From Boothiomyces macroporosus (Eukaryota > Chytridiomycota > Chytridiomycetes > Rhizophydiales > Terramycetaceae), in the NCBI GenBank assembly GCA_027604185.1, contig JADGKB010000038.1, positions 1 to 64,000 of the forward strand: a stretch of DNA of 64,000 nucleotides, given 5' to 3'. Made by a program: the position numbers and the translations under genes. The notes below the pieces were generated by a model, which saw nothing but the letters and a program-made list of their open reading frames with translations, made no database searches and was not told the DNA's origin. This document shows positions 34,257 through 45,974 of the stretch, in pieces; position 1 is the stretch's first letter, and each line of letters begins with the position of its first letter.

Positions 34257-35617
34257 ATGGTGGTGACAAAGAAACCTCAAAGAAAAGGAAAGAAAGAATG
34301 GAGAAAGAATGTGGATATAACCGACGTAGAAGAGCAATTACATGAATTGCGGAATGAAGAAATGCTTGGGTTTCTATTGATTAATATGTAGCGGCAAAAT
34401 CCATGAAAAGGAATCTGCAGATATTTTCTTTACAGATACTACTGGAGATGAAAAAGGTTTGTTTGCATTAATTCAAAGTACGAACGGCGATCAGGAATAA
34501 GACTCTTAAAATTGACGAAATCATTCAATCCAAATCTGCAATCCCAGAAGTATTATCTCGAAAATCTCTTAAAAAGACCACTGCCGTGGTAGATACTGGA
34601 ATCAAGAAGAGAGAGATTTCAAAGACAATCAAGCTAAAGATTGAAAGAGAGGCGGCAAAGAAAAAGGCTGCTGGGTTGGGTCCTGGAGCAAGTCAAAAGG
34701 CTAGAAAGGATGCTTTGCAAAAGAAGCGAGAAATCGTCAAGAAGGCTAAGGGCGGATTTGATTTATGGGCTGAAGAAGAAAAGGAGGAAAACGACGACGA
34801 TTACTTGGAGCCCATCAAAGCAAAACCTGCAAAGAAACCCAAAGTCGAGTATAGCCGGCCTTCTGCTATTCCAGCTGTAAAACTTGCACACCCAGGTGTA
34901 TCTTACAATCCTACTGAGGAAGATCACAAAGTACTTTTTCAAATAATTTAGAATGCAATTTTGATTGCGGCTGAAGTTGAATTCAAAAAGATAGAGCAGC
35001 AAGAACAAATTGAAAAGGGACTTTCGTATCCACCTGAATTAGACGACCTTGAAGATGAAACTTTCTTTGATGAAGATGATGAAGAGGAAGAGGACGAGCC
35101 AGAAGAAGCTGATATCGAAGAATCAAATGAAAAGCCAAAGAAAACTGTCAACACGCGAGCGGATATTAATAGAAAAAAGAGGGTAAAGGAGCAGTTGGCA
35201 AAAGAAAAGCAAATCAAAGAGCAAAAGAATCTGATCAAGAGCATAAACAAGTAATCGCATTTAATCTAGAATCAAGGAACTAGAAAAAGAATTAGCCCTT
35301 GAAGAAACTGAAAAAGGCAGGAAGCGACAAATTAGAGCAGAGATAAAGAAACTACAAGAAGAAACTGCTCCACGAAAAGTGTCAAGACACAAGTAGCTAT
35401 TACTAATTGTAGATTTAAAGATGTATCAATGGAAATTCAATTACCAGATGAAATGGCAGACTCGTTATACAAGCTTAAACCTGAAGGAAATTTAATCAAA
35501 GATCGCTTCAAGAGTTTGGAAGCCAGAAACCTGATTGAGCCTAGAGTGCCCGTTAAAAGAAAGAGAAAGTACAAGATCAAAGAAGTCGAGTCGCATGATT
35601 ATAAGCGTTTCAAATAA
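34257..35617 (+). CDS. NOP53: NOP53/GLTSCR2 ribosome biogenesis factor
   Basis: 418 aa in six exons (introns 22, 22, 21, 19 and 20 nt). The N-terminal motif RKGKKEWRKNVDITDVEEQL and the HPGVSYNPTEEDH motif are diagnostic. The central part is a long acidic/basic charged region, and the C terminus is very basic (VPVKRKRKYKIKEVESHDYKRFK). In yeast Nop53 recruits the exosome helicase Mtr4 to pre-60S particles in the nucleolus. The polyadenylation hexamer overlaps the stop (AAATAAAC). Confidence 0.9.
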
Positions 35618-35681
35618 ACCTGTCCAATAATCAATCTACAAATGACTAATCATTTATTACGTAAAATCTGGAAAGCTAAAA

Positions 35682-37131
35682 TCAGCCCTGGAATAAAAAC
35701 AGGTTATTAGTCGCAGCTAATGCGACGGTATTTTCTCTTGGATGCCAAGAAGCATGGATAATCTTTTTGCCAAATTCTAAAGTTTCCACATTTGAAAATT
35801 CTTCCCGTCTAGTTAATTTTCTTCCTTGAGGATTGGCCTTGTTCTTGGAAGATCCAGCACGTTTTGCTTTGAAAGCGCTCTTGTCTGCTTGAAGGATGGT
35901 GTCGGTGTCATTTGCTAAATTAAACACATGGAAAAAGTTTGAATAACTGCCTGTAAGAGCTTGACTATTATCAGAGAGTAATTACGTTCCGTCGCCAGAA
36001 AAGTTGCATTCAAATTTGTCAAAGATACAGTCATTTTCATAGAGATCGCACAGTTTTCCCTTTAGGTGGTCATGAACATTAATCACCTTTACAGGTTTGC
36101 TTTCCATATTCATATCCCAAATCTTTAACGTTGTATAATCTCTGGCAAGAATGTAACGTCCATCGCTTGAAAATTTGAAATCAGAGATGGAAGAAATAAT
36201 TTCAGAGAAAAATGATTTACTAGCAGGATCCTCTTCAACGCTAAAGACTATAATTAGCAATACTTACTTTTTGAATAGCTGTCGCACAAAGCGTTCGCTC
36301 GCATATCATTCACTCTGATGGTACCCTTGCTGCTACTGTAGGCAAAGGTGTTGCATTGAATTGGATGGAATTCGGCGCATGTAATGACTTCAGTAAGCTC
36401 CTCCATGTTGACAGGCTTAATATCCACAATGTCTACAATCAAATTCCCACTTACTGAAACTTTGATCGGATATTTCCAAATTCCACAAATTAATTCGTAA
36501 ATCATCAGCGGATATATAGGTTTCTCCATCAGAGTTTACAGAAATAGAATTAATATGATATCCATGTGCATTCTGGTATATTTTACGAGGAGTTGCAGCA
36601 GTTATTGTGTCGTGATAAATCAATTTTGGCAATTTCAACGCTTCTCTCTTTGCGACAGGCAACTTGTTCCTATCGCCCAAATTGTTTTCCGAAACTACTT
36701 TGATTGACTTTTCAAAAATCTTCCAGAGCTTGATGGTCTTGTCTACGATGAAATATTAGGAACCGTTGGTCGAGAGCAAAAAGTGAGCGGAATTCTGGCG
36801 CTTACACCAGCGTATTTTGTTGATTTTCTCTTCAATTTCTAGAGATTTTAGGTAGTCAAATTCTGGTTCATGAGACTGAAATTCTGTGAAAAACTTGTAT
36901 TCGCATGCTTTTTTCTACCGTCAACCAAATAGTACTCCTTCATTTCTCTCAAACAACACTACTCTCCCGCCTCGATCTCCAGTAGCCAAGTAATCGCCCG
37001 TGTGATCGAATTCAACTGCAGAGATAATATCAGCTAAAAGTAAGAAAAATTAAACCTTCAGTAACATCTTCTACCTCCCCCTTGTCACCAAAGCATTGCG
37101 CAAACTTCCAACCGTTATCTGGATCTGCCAT
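35682..37131 (-). CDS. CDC55: PP2A regulatory subunit B55/CDC55
   Basis: 440 aa in seven exons (introns 22, 21, 21, 22, 20 and 21 nt), matching the family length. WD40 propeller with the hallmarks [82 protein letters not shown] and [15 protein letters not shown]. It targets PP2A to mitotic and signalling substrates. The start at 37131 ([10 protein letters not shown]) is the homologous one. Confidence 0.95.
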
Positions 37132-37189
37132 TGTGGTACTTGATGTTAGTTGCTTCAAACCTGTTTTGAAATCTAGTAGATTGCTCGCG

Positions 37190-38369
37190 ATGCAGAAAAA
37201 GGCGCTTCGGAATTTTTGTCTGTTGGACCAGAAAATGGAATACGTTGCAAAGCCCAATGTCAACCTGATTTGCTCAATTTGCCATTCGCCATTTCAAGAT
37301 CCAGTCACTGTGCCCTGTGAGCATACATTTTGTAAGGTTTGTTTATTGAGACACATGGAGACATCTTTATTTTGCCCGCTAGGTAAGCACCGGCTGAAAT
37401 AGATCGCCTGCCTCTTAACAAACCAGAGGAGTGGATAAAAAGCAAAATTGTGTGTCTCATGGTGGACGAATTAATAGTGTATTGCAAAAACAAAGCTAAT
37501 GGATGCGAATGGACTGGCGAAAGACTATTGCTGGACTCTCACTGTAAGGATTGTCCCTACGAACTATTAGAGTGTCCATATTGTATGGAACTGGTTGTTA
37601 AAATCAATGAGCATGTATCCAATTGCAACAAGAGAGAAGTTCCTTGCCCAAAATGCGATCAAAAAGTGATTTATGAAGCTTTGGCTGTAATCAATTATTA
37701 AAATAGACGCATGATGAAACTTGTACTTCCAAGCAAGCTGAATGTCCGCATTGCTTGGAATTGTTTGATTCGCAAAGTTTAGATGGTCACATTAGAAACT
37801 GTCCGCTTAAACAGACTGCCTGTGAATATTCTCAGTTTGGTTGCGGTTGGAGTGGGATAGTGTCTGATCTTAAAGATCACCTGAATGCTTGTCCGCTTTC
37901 TGCAATCAAAGGATTCATCCAAATTCATCAACAGCAAATTAACTCGTTAAAAGAAGAAAATCAAAAACTGGTAGAAGCTATTGGTGACTTGGAATCCCAC
38001 TGCTATCGGCTCAACTGTAAAATATTGGAAATGGAAACAAATAGGATCTTTACAGAGAATATGCCAGGTGTACCTCCTGTGGTCATTGATAATTTGGCGC
38101 TTGATGTTCAGCTATTGAAATCAGAATTAGAAAACCTCAACATGAATTTAGCTCACTCTGAACTAAAGCATGATCAACAATTTCTGGCAGAGAACATTAG
38201 ATTAAGAGATGAAATGCAAGCTCTAAGAGCAATATGCCAATCAGTGCAGACTCAACTATACAATCTTGCTATTCACAAATCAAACAATCCAAATATTAAT
38301 ATTAAACATAAATCAACAAACTCTAAATTGGGAAAACCAGTTGATGGAAACCCTTTGAATAAACTATAG
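37190..38369 (+). CDS. RING plus TRAF-type zinc-finger protein
   Basis: 379 aa in three exons (20- and 20-nt introns). Layout: a RING finger (CSICHSPFQDPVTVPCEHTFCKVCLLRH), two or three TRAF-type zinc fingers (C..NGCEWTGE..LDSHCKDCPYELLECPYC and CEYSQFGCGWSG), then a coiled coil near residues 240-340. No MATH domain. Likely an E3 ubiquitin ligase or scaffold. Start at 37190 is the first Met after the divergent B55 ATG (58 bp); 37235 is also possible. Confidence 0.8.
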
Positions 38370-38401
38370 GAATTATGATTGCTTTCCAAATACTATGTCA
38401 A

Positions 38402-39964
38402 TCATATTTTACTTGTTTCAGTCGCACCAATAAGGCCGTCCATGAGATTACCAGCAGTATTAAGTTCATCTTTGGAAGAAACAAACTTTGATTCATTAAA
38501 TTTCACTCTTTTTGGTTTCACCGGCTCAATGATTCCCCAAATCTTGTTTGTGTTCTGATAAATTGAATCAATCAATTTGCCAGCATCTGATAGCCCATCT
38601 TTTCTAGATTAAATGGAATTACTCTACGAATGGGTTGATTTTTTTTTGTTTTTCTACTGGCCTGGTTTCCTGGTCTTCCACAGTCTGTTTGTGCATGCTT
38701 CTCATTTTTGTAACAAATGCAAGTTGCTTCAATTCCTCAAGATACTTTAGCCATACAATCACTTGCTTCACTTTTCGTCTCCATTCTATGTTAATAATAG
38801 TTACTCGAAAGAACTGTATTCTTTTGATTTTGTTTGGCTTTGTTCCAAACTTTTAATCTATGCGTATATTGTGGTGGTTTAATATATTCAGATTCATCAG
38901 CACTAGAGACATCTTGTTCTGCTACTTTTAGTTTTTGCAGCTTTAAATTGCGGAAATCTTGAAGATAATTATCTTCCATCAATGTGGTAAAATCTGCTTT
39001 AGACATTTCAGAAAGCTTGGAGTAATGGCCATCCCCTTTCTCAATTTCTGTCTTGCAAAATAATACTATACAGCAAGTAGACCATAATATCCAATCACTA
39101 ATGGATGGCATTGCCGTGTCATTTAATGATTCTTTAGAGTACAGAATAAAGCAATCATAAATATGACATGTAAGACTTGAATCGTCAAAGATCCCAACCT
39201 GAATTAATAATTAATACAAATAACGATTTCAAGATATCGTTTATGAACGTTTCCGCTTCATTTGAATCGACAGCAGTAATTTTGCGTACTCTACTGGTAT
39301 TTAACAAGATATCATCCTACATGAATAATGGATTACATTAAAGAAACGTCCTAGAAGAAGACAGCATTGAGAATAGATCCCCTTCCATGTTTTTTCATCA
39401 ATTTTGTTTTGGTTGATAGTGGTAAGAATAGGAATTGCAATTGAAGCCCCAACATCAAACGGCAGCCCAGTATTCAAAAGCATGAATTGCTCCATTATAG
39501 ATACAAGCCTGTAGTTGCCAAGGATGTAGTGCGACCAAGGTCGTTGATTTAGATAATCTAAACATTGCTCAAAAATATCCAACGAATTCTGTTTTGAAAA
39601 TTCAAGTTCCTTTTCATTTGATAATGCGAGCCACATTTCGAATCTAGCACTATCACTGATATTTCTATTCATTCCGTATTTGATACATTTTACTGTATGT
39701 TTATTTTGTCTAAGCAAATACATTATCAGCTGTTCTACTTGTTCTTGCTTGTCTTTTCCATTCTGGTTAATATTTAGTTACCAAGTTTGACAGATACTCT
39801 TCCAAGTGAGACTGGATCTCTTGTTGAACTAAAAGTTGAAGGTCCATTGACCATTTATAACTCGCCCCTGACTGATTAACAAGATGGTTTCTCAGCCTTT
39901 TCCAATTCTTTGATTTCTTTAATTCTAGTTTTAGATTGTGAATGTAATCTGGTGGACTCAACAT
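38402..39964 (-). CDS. Large hypothetical protein, six exons
   Basis: 488 aa when five introns (19, 20, 19, 19 and 19 nt) are removed, all with clean frames. The first two thirds are alpha-helical and solenoid-like. A Lys-rich region follows (KWRRKVKQVIVWLKYLEELKQ), and the tail has IWGIIEPVKPKRVKFNESKF. No domain or family was recognised. The intron joins support a real, full-length gene. Confidence 0.6.
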
Positions 39965-40126
39965 CGCGTTTTAAAAAACAAAAAAATCTCTGAGAATTCT
40001 AGCGCTCTTAATTTTCACATATACCACTATTAATTGGTAATAAGAGTAGCAGTTAGAAAGTTGTTGCTGTTATTCACGTGACTTTTACTTGAAAACAAAA
40101 AAAGAGTAGAAAAAACTTGACCAAGG

Positions 40127-40529
40127 ATGATGATCAAACGAATCGCAAAATACATTCAAATAAGAACAAAAACGGATACTTCAAATGCACCTAAATTCAC
40201 AATCCAGAATAACCCAATAATAAAAACACTCTCACTGGAAGAAATCAGCAAAAACTTGGCAGGTAAGCATTGACTAATCAGAACCATTCCCGTTTAGAAT
40301 TTTACGAAAAGAGTCTGGATTTCTACCGGTTTACAGGAATTACAAGAATGGCAAAACCCGTTCCGTAACTGTAGTAAAAGGAGTGGAAGGCAATGTCAAT
40401 GCCTTTGTTGATAAAATATCAGAAATTATTCCTAGAGAAAGAATTCAAGTTGGGTTAGGTAATCAAGTCAGGTTGAATGGAAATTATGTATATCCAATCA
40501 GAGAATGGCTGACTGCTCACAAATTTTAA
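40127..40529 (+). CDS. IMG2: Mitochondrial ribosomal protein mL49 (IMG2)
   Basis: 127 aa from two exons (19-nt intron). A basic leader (MMIKRIAKYIQIRTKT) suits mitochondrial import. The core has the family pattern RILRKESGFLPVYRNYKNGKT, VTVVKGVEGNVNAF and a C-terminal YPIREWLTAHKF. It is a subunit of the large mitoribosomal particle. The short first exon hides it from simple ORF scans. Confidence 0.8.
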
Positions 40530-40742
40530 TAAATATTTCTGGATTAGTTCTTTTTTATCTTTAAACAAGTCCTGTTCAATTCGATCAGCTGGGAACTTTA
40601 CACTCATCTGTACCTATTCATCTACAAGTTACAAATCTTAATTTCAAGGGTACATTTAATCACCCTTATGGTCGCGATACTAATGCATGGTAGGAATCTA
40701 CTGAAAAAACCAAAAATATTTTTTTTTTAAAATCCAGAAATA

Positions 40743-41935
40743 ATGGCAATCTTTCCAACTTCATTCTTTGGATTAACTGTCCGCCCAGATCAAGAATACT
40801 CTACTACTGTTGAAGAAGACACTCATATTACTTTGGTACAGATGAATTAATGATAGGCAACTTTGTCTCACGAAATTCCAAAGACTGCTTCTAGAAGCTC
40901 TCTTTTAATTTCTGTCAACGGAGCTTCCTTCACTGTTTGCTCATTGACTCCTGGCAAAGTGGAGAACCAACCATTGGATCTTTATCTGCATGAAGATGAT
41001 GAAGTTACCTTTTCTGTTCATGGGGATGCTTCTATCGACCTTGTCGGAAACACCGTCACTATGCTTCCTCCTTATCCAGATTTTGATGATGAAGACGATG
41101 AAGAAGAAGATGATGATGAATTGACTGAAGAAGAAGAAAGACAAGCTTTAGCAATGATGGAAGGAGGTAAACTATTGTTAATGTAGATGATGACGATGAA
41201 GAATCTGATGATGATGATGCTGAAATGGAATTCGATGAAGCTTTAATCGCTGAATTGAAAAAGAGAAAGCAGGCTGGAGAAGTCATCCCAATCAACACCA
41301 AGAAAGCAAAGGTCGAAGATGATGGTAATATTTAGCTGATTCCAGATGATGAAGATGACGATGAAGAAGAAGACGACGACGAGGAAGATGAAGAAGATGA
41401 TGACGAAGAAGAAGAAGATGACGATGAAGAAGGTTAATTCATATTAACAATAGATGAAGAAGAAGTCGAAGAAAAAATTGCTCAACAAATCCGCTCTGAA
41501 ATTGCAAAGAATGAAGCAAAAAAGAAGACTGAACAAAAGAAGGAACAAAAGAAACCTGAAAAGAAGGAAGAACCAAAGAAGCAAGAAAAAAAAGACAACA
41601 AGCGTGTTTTAGCCGGCGGTTTGGAAGTTACTGACAGCACCATCGGTAATGGACCAATTGCTACCAGAGGAAAGAAAGTCACCGTCCGTTATATTGGTAA
41701 ATTGATGAATGGAAAGGTCTTTGATTCAAACACTAAAGGTGCACCATTCAGCTTCAAGCTTGGCAAAGGCGAAGTTATCCAAGGATGGGATAAGGGTGTT
41801 GAAGGAATGAAAGTAGGGGGTACCCGCAAGTTGGTTATCCCTCCAGCTATGGCTTATGGTCAACGCGGTGCTCCACCAGATATTCCAAAGAACGCTACTC
41901 TTCAATTCGAAGTTAAACTCTTGGGAGTTAAATAA
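40743..41935 (+). CDS. Nucleolar FKBP-type prolyl isomerase (nucleoplasmin-like FKBP)
   Basis: 369 aa in five exons (introns 21, 20, 21 and 21 nt). The N-terminal nucleoplasmin-like domain (FFGLTVRPDQEYSTTVEEDTHI) is followed by several acidic runs, a Lys-rich segment and a C-terminal FKBP domain (VTVRYIGKLMNGKVFDSN, GEVIQGWDKGVEGMKVGG, LVIPPAMAYG). It is homologous to yeast Fpr3/Fpr4, which act as histone chaperones in the nucleolus. Introns 2-4 each fall inside acidic runs between G and ATGA. The stop is in AAATAAAC. Confidence 0.9.
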
Positions 41936-41994
41936 ACAATCAACATGAATTTTTATGCTTTTTTGAACGAGTTTTTTGTTGCGCAAAATCTCGA

Positions 41995-42623
41995 ATGGTA
42001 AATCTTGAGCTAACGAGTCAAATACACTCAGACCATATCTAGCAGCAGTCCGATCAACGCTTACAGCTGCCATGTGCTTGGAAAACTTTGCTTCACAAAA
42101 CGTAGAAAGTAACCATTACTAATCCAGGACACAACAAACCCGAAGTGGAAGCAAGGTAAACAAAGGTTGATCCAGATTTTCAAAAGAAACACTGTTGAAC
42201 CCAGTGATCATTTCTCGTAATGAGAATGAGCAAGTGTTGATTGAAGGCTCAATCAACTCTCTCCGATTCTCCATCAAAATCAAACAAGCGGACGATATAG
42301 AACGAATCTTGTGCCACAAGTTTACTCGCTTCTTGATGATGAGAGCAGAAAACTTTGTAGTTTTACGCCGTAAACCAGTTCCAGTAATTCGCATTAACGC
42401 AGGGGTATGATATCAGTTTCTTGATTACAAATTTCCACACTGAGCAAATGTTCAAGCACAAATTAGTTGATTTTATCGTTGTTTTTATGGAGGAAGTGGA
42501 CAAGGAAATCAGTGAAATGAAGTTGAGTTTGAATGCTCGCGCTCGTGTTGTTGCTGAATCAGTAAGTGTTGATTTAACGTTAGTATCTTTTACAGGTCAC
42601 TATTGCTAACCTAGTTTCAATAA
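41995..42623 (+). CDS. ARPC4: ARPC4, Arp2/3 complex 20-kDa subunit
   Basis: 169 aa in seven exons (introns 20, 19, 20, 19, 22 and 19 nt); the usual length is 168. Exon 1 encodes only the start ATG (41995-41997). The sequence [45 protein letters not shown] and [14 protein letters not shown] is near-identical to the family. The last exon supplies FQ and the stop TAA at 42621-42623. The Arp2/3 complex nucleates branched actin, consistent with amoeboid motility. Confidence 0.95.
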
Positions 42624-42654
42624 AGTCACCTTATAATCGGAAAAAGTCATTTTA

Positions 42655-43803
42655 TTAAAGGATTTTAAAGAAATATTCGCTCTACGGTTAAGATCAATTA
42701 CTTCTAATACTCCATCTTCTGGCAAGTCTGTACAGTGAACAGCATTCTTTACTTTATCAACACCATACTTTGCACGTAAAGAATCTGGTCTCAATTGTTT
42801 AGCCAACGCTGGATCTCCCGGCCCAGCAAGCTCTCTAAATTTCTGAACAATATCACCATCGCCAACCAATTCCATGGCAATCAAAGGGCCGGCAGTTAAT
42901 TGAGTAAGCATCAAGTGATATTCCGGAACTACGCCTTTATAAACTTCTAGGAATTCTTCTCCATTTCTATTGTCTAAATGTACCAGTTCCATATCACTGA
43001 TTTTAAAGTGTTTTTGAATATCTTTAATTATTGGCCCATATTTCCCTGTCATTAGAAATAGCAACCAGAGAGAATTGCATGTGGGCGGATTATGCAGAGC
43101 GTACAGTTCTTGAAAGTAGCTGTACGAGGAATATTTGTTCCAAAGACTGCATTCAATTGACGGTCGACATCCTTTTCATCAGACGGAATGTGAAGGAAAG
43201 ATCTGACACTTGGTGTTTTGACATATTTTTCAAACTCACTTTCTACTAATTTGTTCAAAGTGTTGTATGCATCTGCACGGAGAACTGGTATTAAATAAAT
43301 CAACCTTCCAATACAATACTAGTACCATTTAATCCGGAAGTGTTTAACTGATTAGCAATTGAATCATCTAGATTTGCCATTCTCATCCTGCAACAAGAAA
43401 ACTTTTCCTCATGTAATCCAGTCAATATTTCTCCCAAGAACGGAACTCCTTCAGGTTTTATAACTAGTAGCGAGCTGAATAAGATCCAGGATACCTTGTC
43501 AACTGGTTCTTTAAATGTTTTCTAGTGTATTCGTCCCCGTAGTCTTTGATCACTAACTGTCTCGAATGTACGTTAATTGCGGCTCCCAAGAACAAGTCTA
43601 TTAATCTAATTTCTGATTTGCTGCGCTTTAAAAATGTTCTTCGCTGCTTTGGATCGTACTTGTGAAAAATTGCTTACCATTTCAATCGTAGAGTCTGAAG
43701 GATAGAAAAAGAATTCGTACTGGCGATATAATTGAGCGTGGAAATCGAACCATTCTGTCAAGAAACAGTATCTGGTCTTTGGGTCTGATTCCAATTTTTC
43801 CAT
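42655..43803 (-). CDS. NME7: NME7-like: DM10 domain plus two NDP-kinase domains
   Basis: 349 aa in six exons (introns 19, 20, 20, 20 and 20 nt). N-terminal DM10 domain (CFLTEWFDFHAQLYRQYEFFFYP and RRTFLKR). First NDPK domain begins LLVIKPEGVPF but lacks the NxxH catalytic motif, so it looks inactive. The second is intact: CIIRPHAILSG, EVYKGVVPEYH and catalytic His in NAVHCTDLPEDG. NME7 is a gamma-tubulin complex and axonemal microtubule-inner protein; a ciliary gene. Convergent with ARPC4 (31 bp). Confidence 0.93.
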
Positions 43804-44190
43804 TCAAAAAGTTAAAAAATTACGTGTCCAATCCTCACTTTGGAGTTCTGTATGTAATCAAGTGTTCTGGATAGTCATTAGAGACACTCACCAATATTAA
43901 TTTGTCATTATCTAGTACTGTCATAATCTAGTATTCCCCTTATCTAGTACTGTCATAATCTAGTATTCTCTTTATCTAGTACTGCCATAATCTATTACCG
44001 AATTACCTATTAATATTTTCTATCTTTAAAATTTAGAATTCGCTTTAAAAAGAAATAAATTCCCACTTGCTGGTAACTTTTAAAGCATTCCATCCTCGAT
44101 GCTTTGGGAATGCATCAGGATGAATAAAAAAGAATTAATCTGGAATCACTGTCCAACTCTTCAAAATAAGAGATCACAAATTTTTTCCAA
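43804..44190. other. AT-rich intergenic region with a repeat array
   Basis: About 390 nt between NME7 and the cyclophilin. It contains the CTAG-rich tandem repeat at 43909-43998 and, near 44090-44130, an imperfect hairpin built from CATTCC and GGAATG arms. No coding frame is convincing. It presumably holds the promoters of both genes. Confidence 0.5.
43909..43998. repeat. 32-nt tandem repeat, 2.8 copies, CTAG-rich
   Basis: Units start at 43909, 43941 and 43973 with a 32-nt period; each begins TATCTAGTACTG and contains a second CTAG in TAATCTAGTATT. The copies differ by a few substitutions (for example GTC to GCC in the third). The repeat is not near-perfect at long range and there is no spacer pattern. 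Confidence 0.85.
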
Positions 44191-44700
44191 ATGTCAAAGG
44201 AAGTTACAATTCAAACATCCATCGGAACATTTACTGTAGAATTGTACTTTAAACATGCGCCAAAAACCTGCGAAAACTTTTATCAACTAGCGAAACAAGG
44301 ATATTATAACGACACTATATTTCATCGAGTGATTAAAGATTTCATGATTCAAGGTACTCGATATTAACAAAGGCGGAGATCCTACCGCAACAGGAAGAGG
44401 TGGAAGCAGTATCTATGGTGGTAAATTTGAAGATGAAATACACCCGGAATTACAACACACTGGTGCTGGAATATTGTCAATGGCAAATAGGTTACTAGAG
44501 ACTAATTTAGTGGACCAAATACAAATGGATCTCAGTTCTTTATTACCCTAGCACCCACACCATGGTTGGATGGAAAACACACTATATTTGGAAGAGTAAG
44601 CAGTGGCATGGGTGTTGTGAAACGTATTGGATTAGTTCCAGTAGACAAAAGTGATAAACCAAACCTTGATGTAGTCATTCATAAAGCCGTAGCGCAATAA
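44191..44700 (+). CDS. PPIL1: Cyclophilin-type prolyl isomerase, PPIL1-like
   Basis: 156 aa in three exons (introns 19 and 20 nt). Single cyclophilin domain with [42 protein letters not shown] and [12 protein letters not shown]; the active-site Arg, Phe, Met, Gln and Trp positions are kept. Its small size and [17 protein letters not shown] start resemble spliceosomal PPIL1. None of its exons is long enough to stand out as an ORF. The stop TAA is embedded in CAATAAAAG. Confidence 0.9.
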
Positions 44701-44741
44701 AAGTGATTAGTCACCACAATAAAGTATAATTTTACCCTGAA

Positions 44742-45915
44742 ATGACAATCTTGCAAAAAGTGCTTTTCGGAACGGCAGTAGCTGTTGGTGCAGTAGCAAT
44801 CACAAATCTAGTCTTCTTTCCCAACAAGTGGAAGGCGGCACTGATGAGCATTTTCAATTCCCCGGTTGGCTACTATTTGATTCGGTTATTCAAGTCTCAA
44901 AAGAAGCAACTTTCAAAAAGAGATCCAATGATTTCTGGGCATTTGGAAATAAGAATAGTTCCAACGCTGGAAGATAACTACACTTACTTGATTATCGACA
45001 GGGAGCAGAAAACTGTCATTGCTATCGACCCAGGATTAAATATTCTGGATGAGTTGGAACCATTCACTTTGATTGCAATTTTAAATACGCATAAGCATTG
45101 GGATCACACATGCGGGAATTTGGATTTATACAAGAAATATCCTAATGTTAAAGTGTATGGAAGCGAAATTGACTTTCAAGCTGGAATAAACAATATTTAC
45201 AATAAAATTACAAACAAAGTCAAAGATGGAGATGAAATTGAAGTAGGAAGATGTAGCATCAAAGTGATATCTACTCCGTGTCATACTAAAGGGAGCGTAA
45301 TGTTCCTAGTTGATCCAGTGAATTCCCTTAGACTCGCTGGTTAGTTTGTATTTAAAATTAGGAATGTATGATCAAATAGAAAAACTTGGATTAGCTGCTT
45401 CAAATTGGAATCCACTTGCACCATTGTTGTTTACAGGAGATACTTTGTTTTTGGGAGGATGTGGAAGATTCTTTGAAGGAAATGCAACCGACATGTACAA
45501 AATAGTCCATAAACTAACTAAAATACTTGCTACAAACACATATATCTTCCCAGGTCATGAATACACTTTTGATAATCTTGCATTTGCAAAATTATTGGAC
45601 CCAAGCTCAGTTGCTATTGAACTCGCTTATAACCACGCAAGAGATTGCAAACGATTAAACTTTCCTACTGTTCCTGGTGATTGGGGCCAGGAACTACAGA
45701 CTAATCCTTATTTGTTGGTTGATTACAAAGGAAAAGATTTGGCACTTTGGAAGTACGCTATGAAAAGGGCAGAAAAGGCTGGGATAGTTGAAGGTATTAG
45801 GAAACTTGTGGTTGAAACGCTCCCAAAGGATGCGCCAGAATATGCAATTCAAGAAATGGTGATGATTGGGTGTATACGAACGTTAAAAGATTCATTTGTT
45901 AACCCAAATAAATAA
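44742..45915 (+). CDS. Membrane-anchored glyoxalase II-like hydrolase (PNKD family)
   Basis: 383 aa, two exons (22-nt intron). An N-terminal hydrophobic anchor (residues 5-25) precedes the metallo-beta-lactamase domain with NTHKHWDHTCGN (HxHxDH), FTGDTLFLGGCGRFFEGN and FPGHEYTFDNLAFA. The arrangement LEDNYTYLIID to the glyoxalase-type C terminus is most like PNKD/hydroxyacylglutathione hydrolase-like proteins. Predicted to hydrolyse glutathione thioesters at a membrane. Confidence 0.85.
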
Positions 45916-45974
45916 ATACTTTTGTACAAGCATCGAGAATTACCATTTAAATACAAACCGGTTATATTAACAAC

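Noticed and set aside
41059..41301. Antisense Ser-rich ORF in the FKBP gene
   Set aside because: It is the complement of the GAA/GAT acidic repeats.
43909..43998. CRISPR-like array
   Set aside because: The 32-nt units are directly adjacent with no unique spacers, and the genome is eukaryotic.
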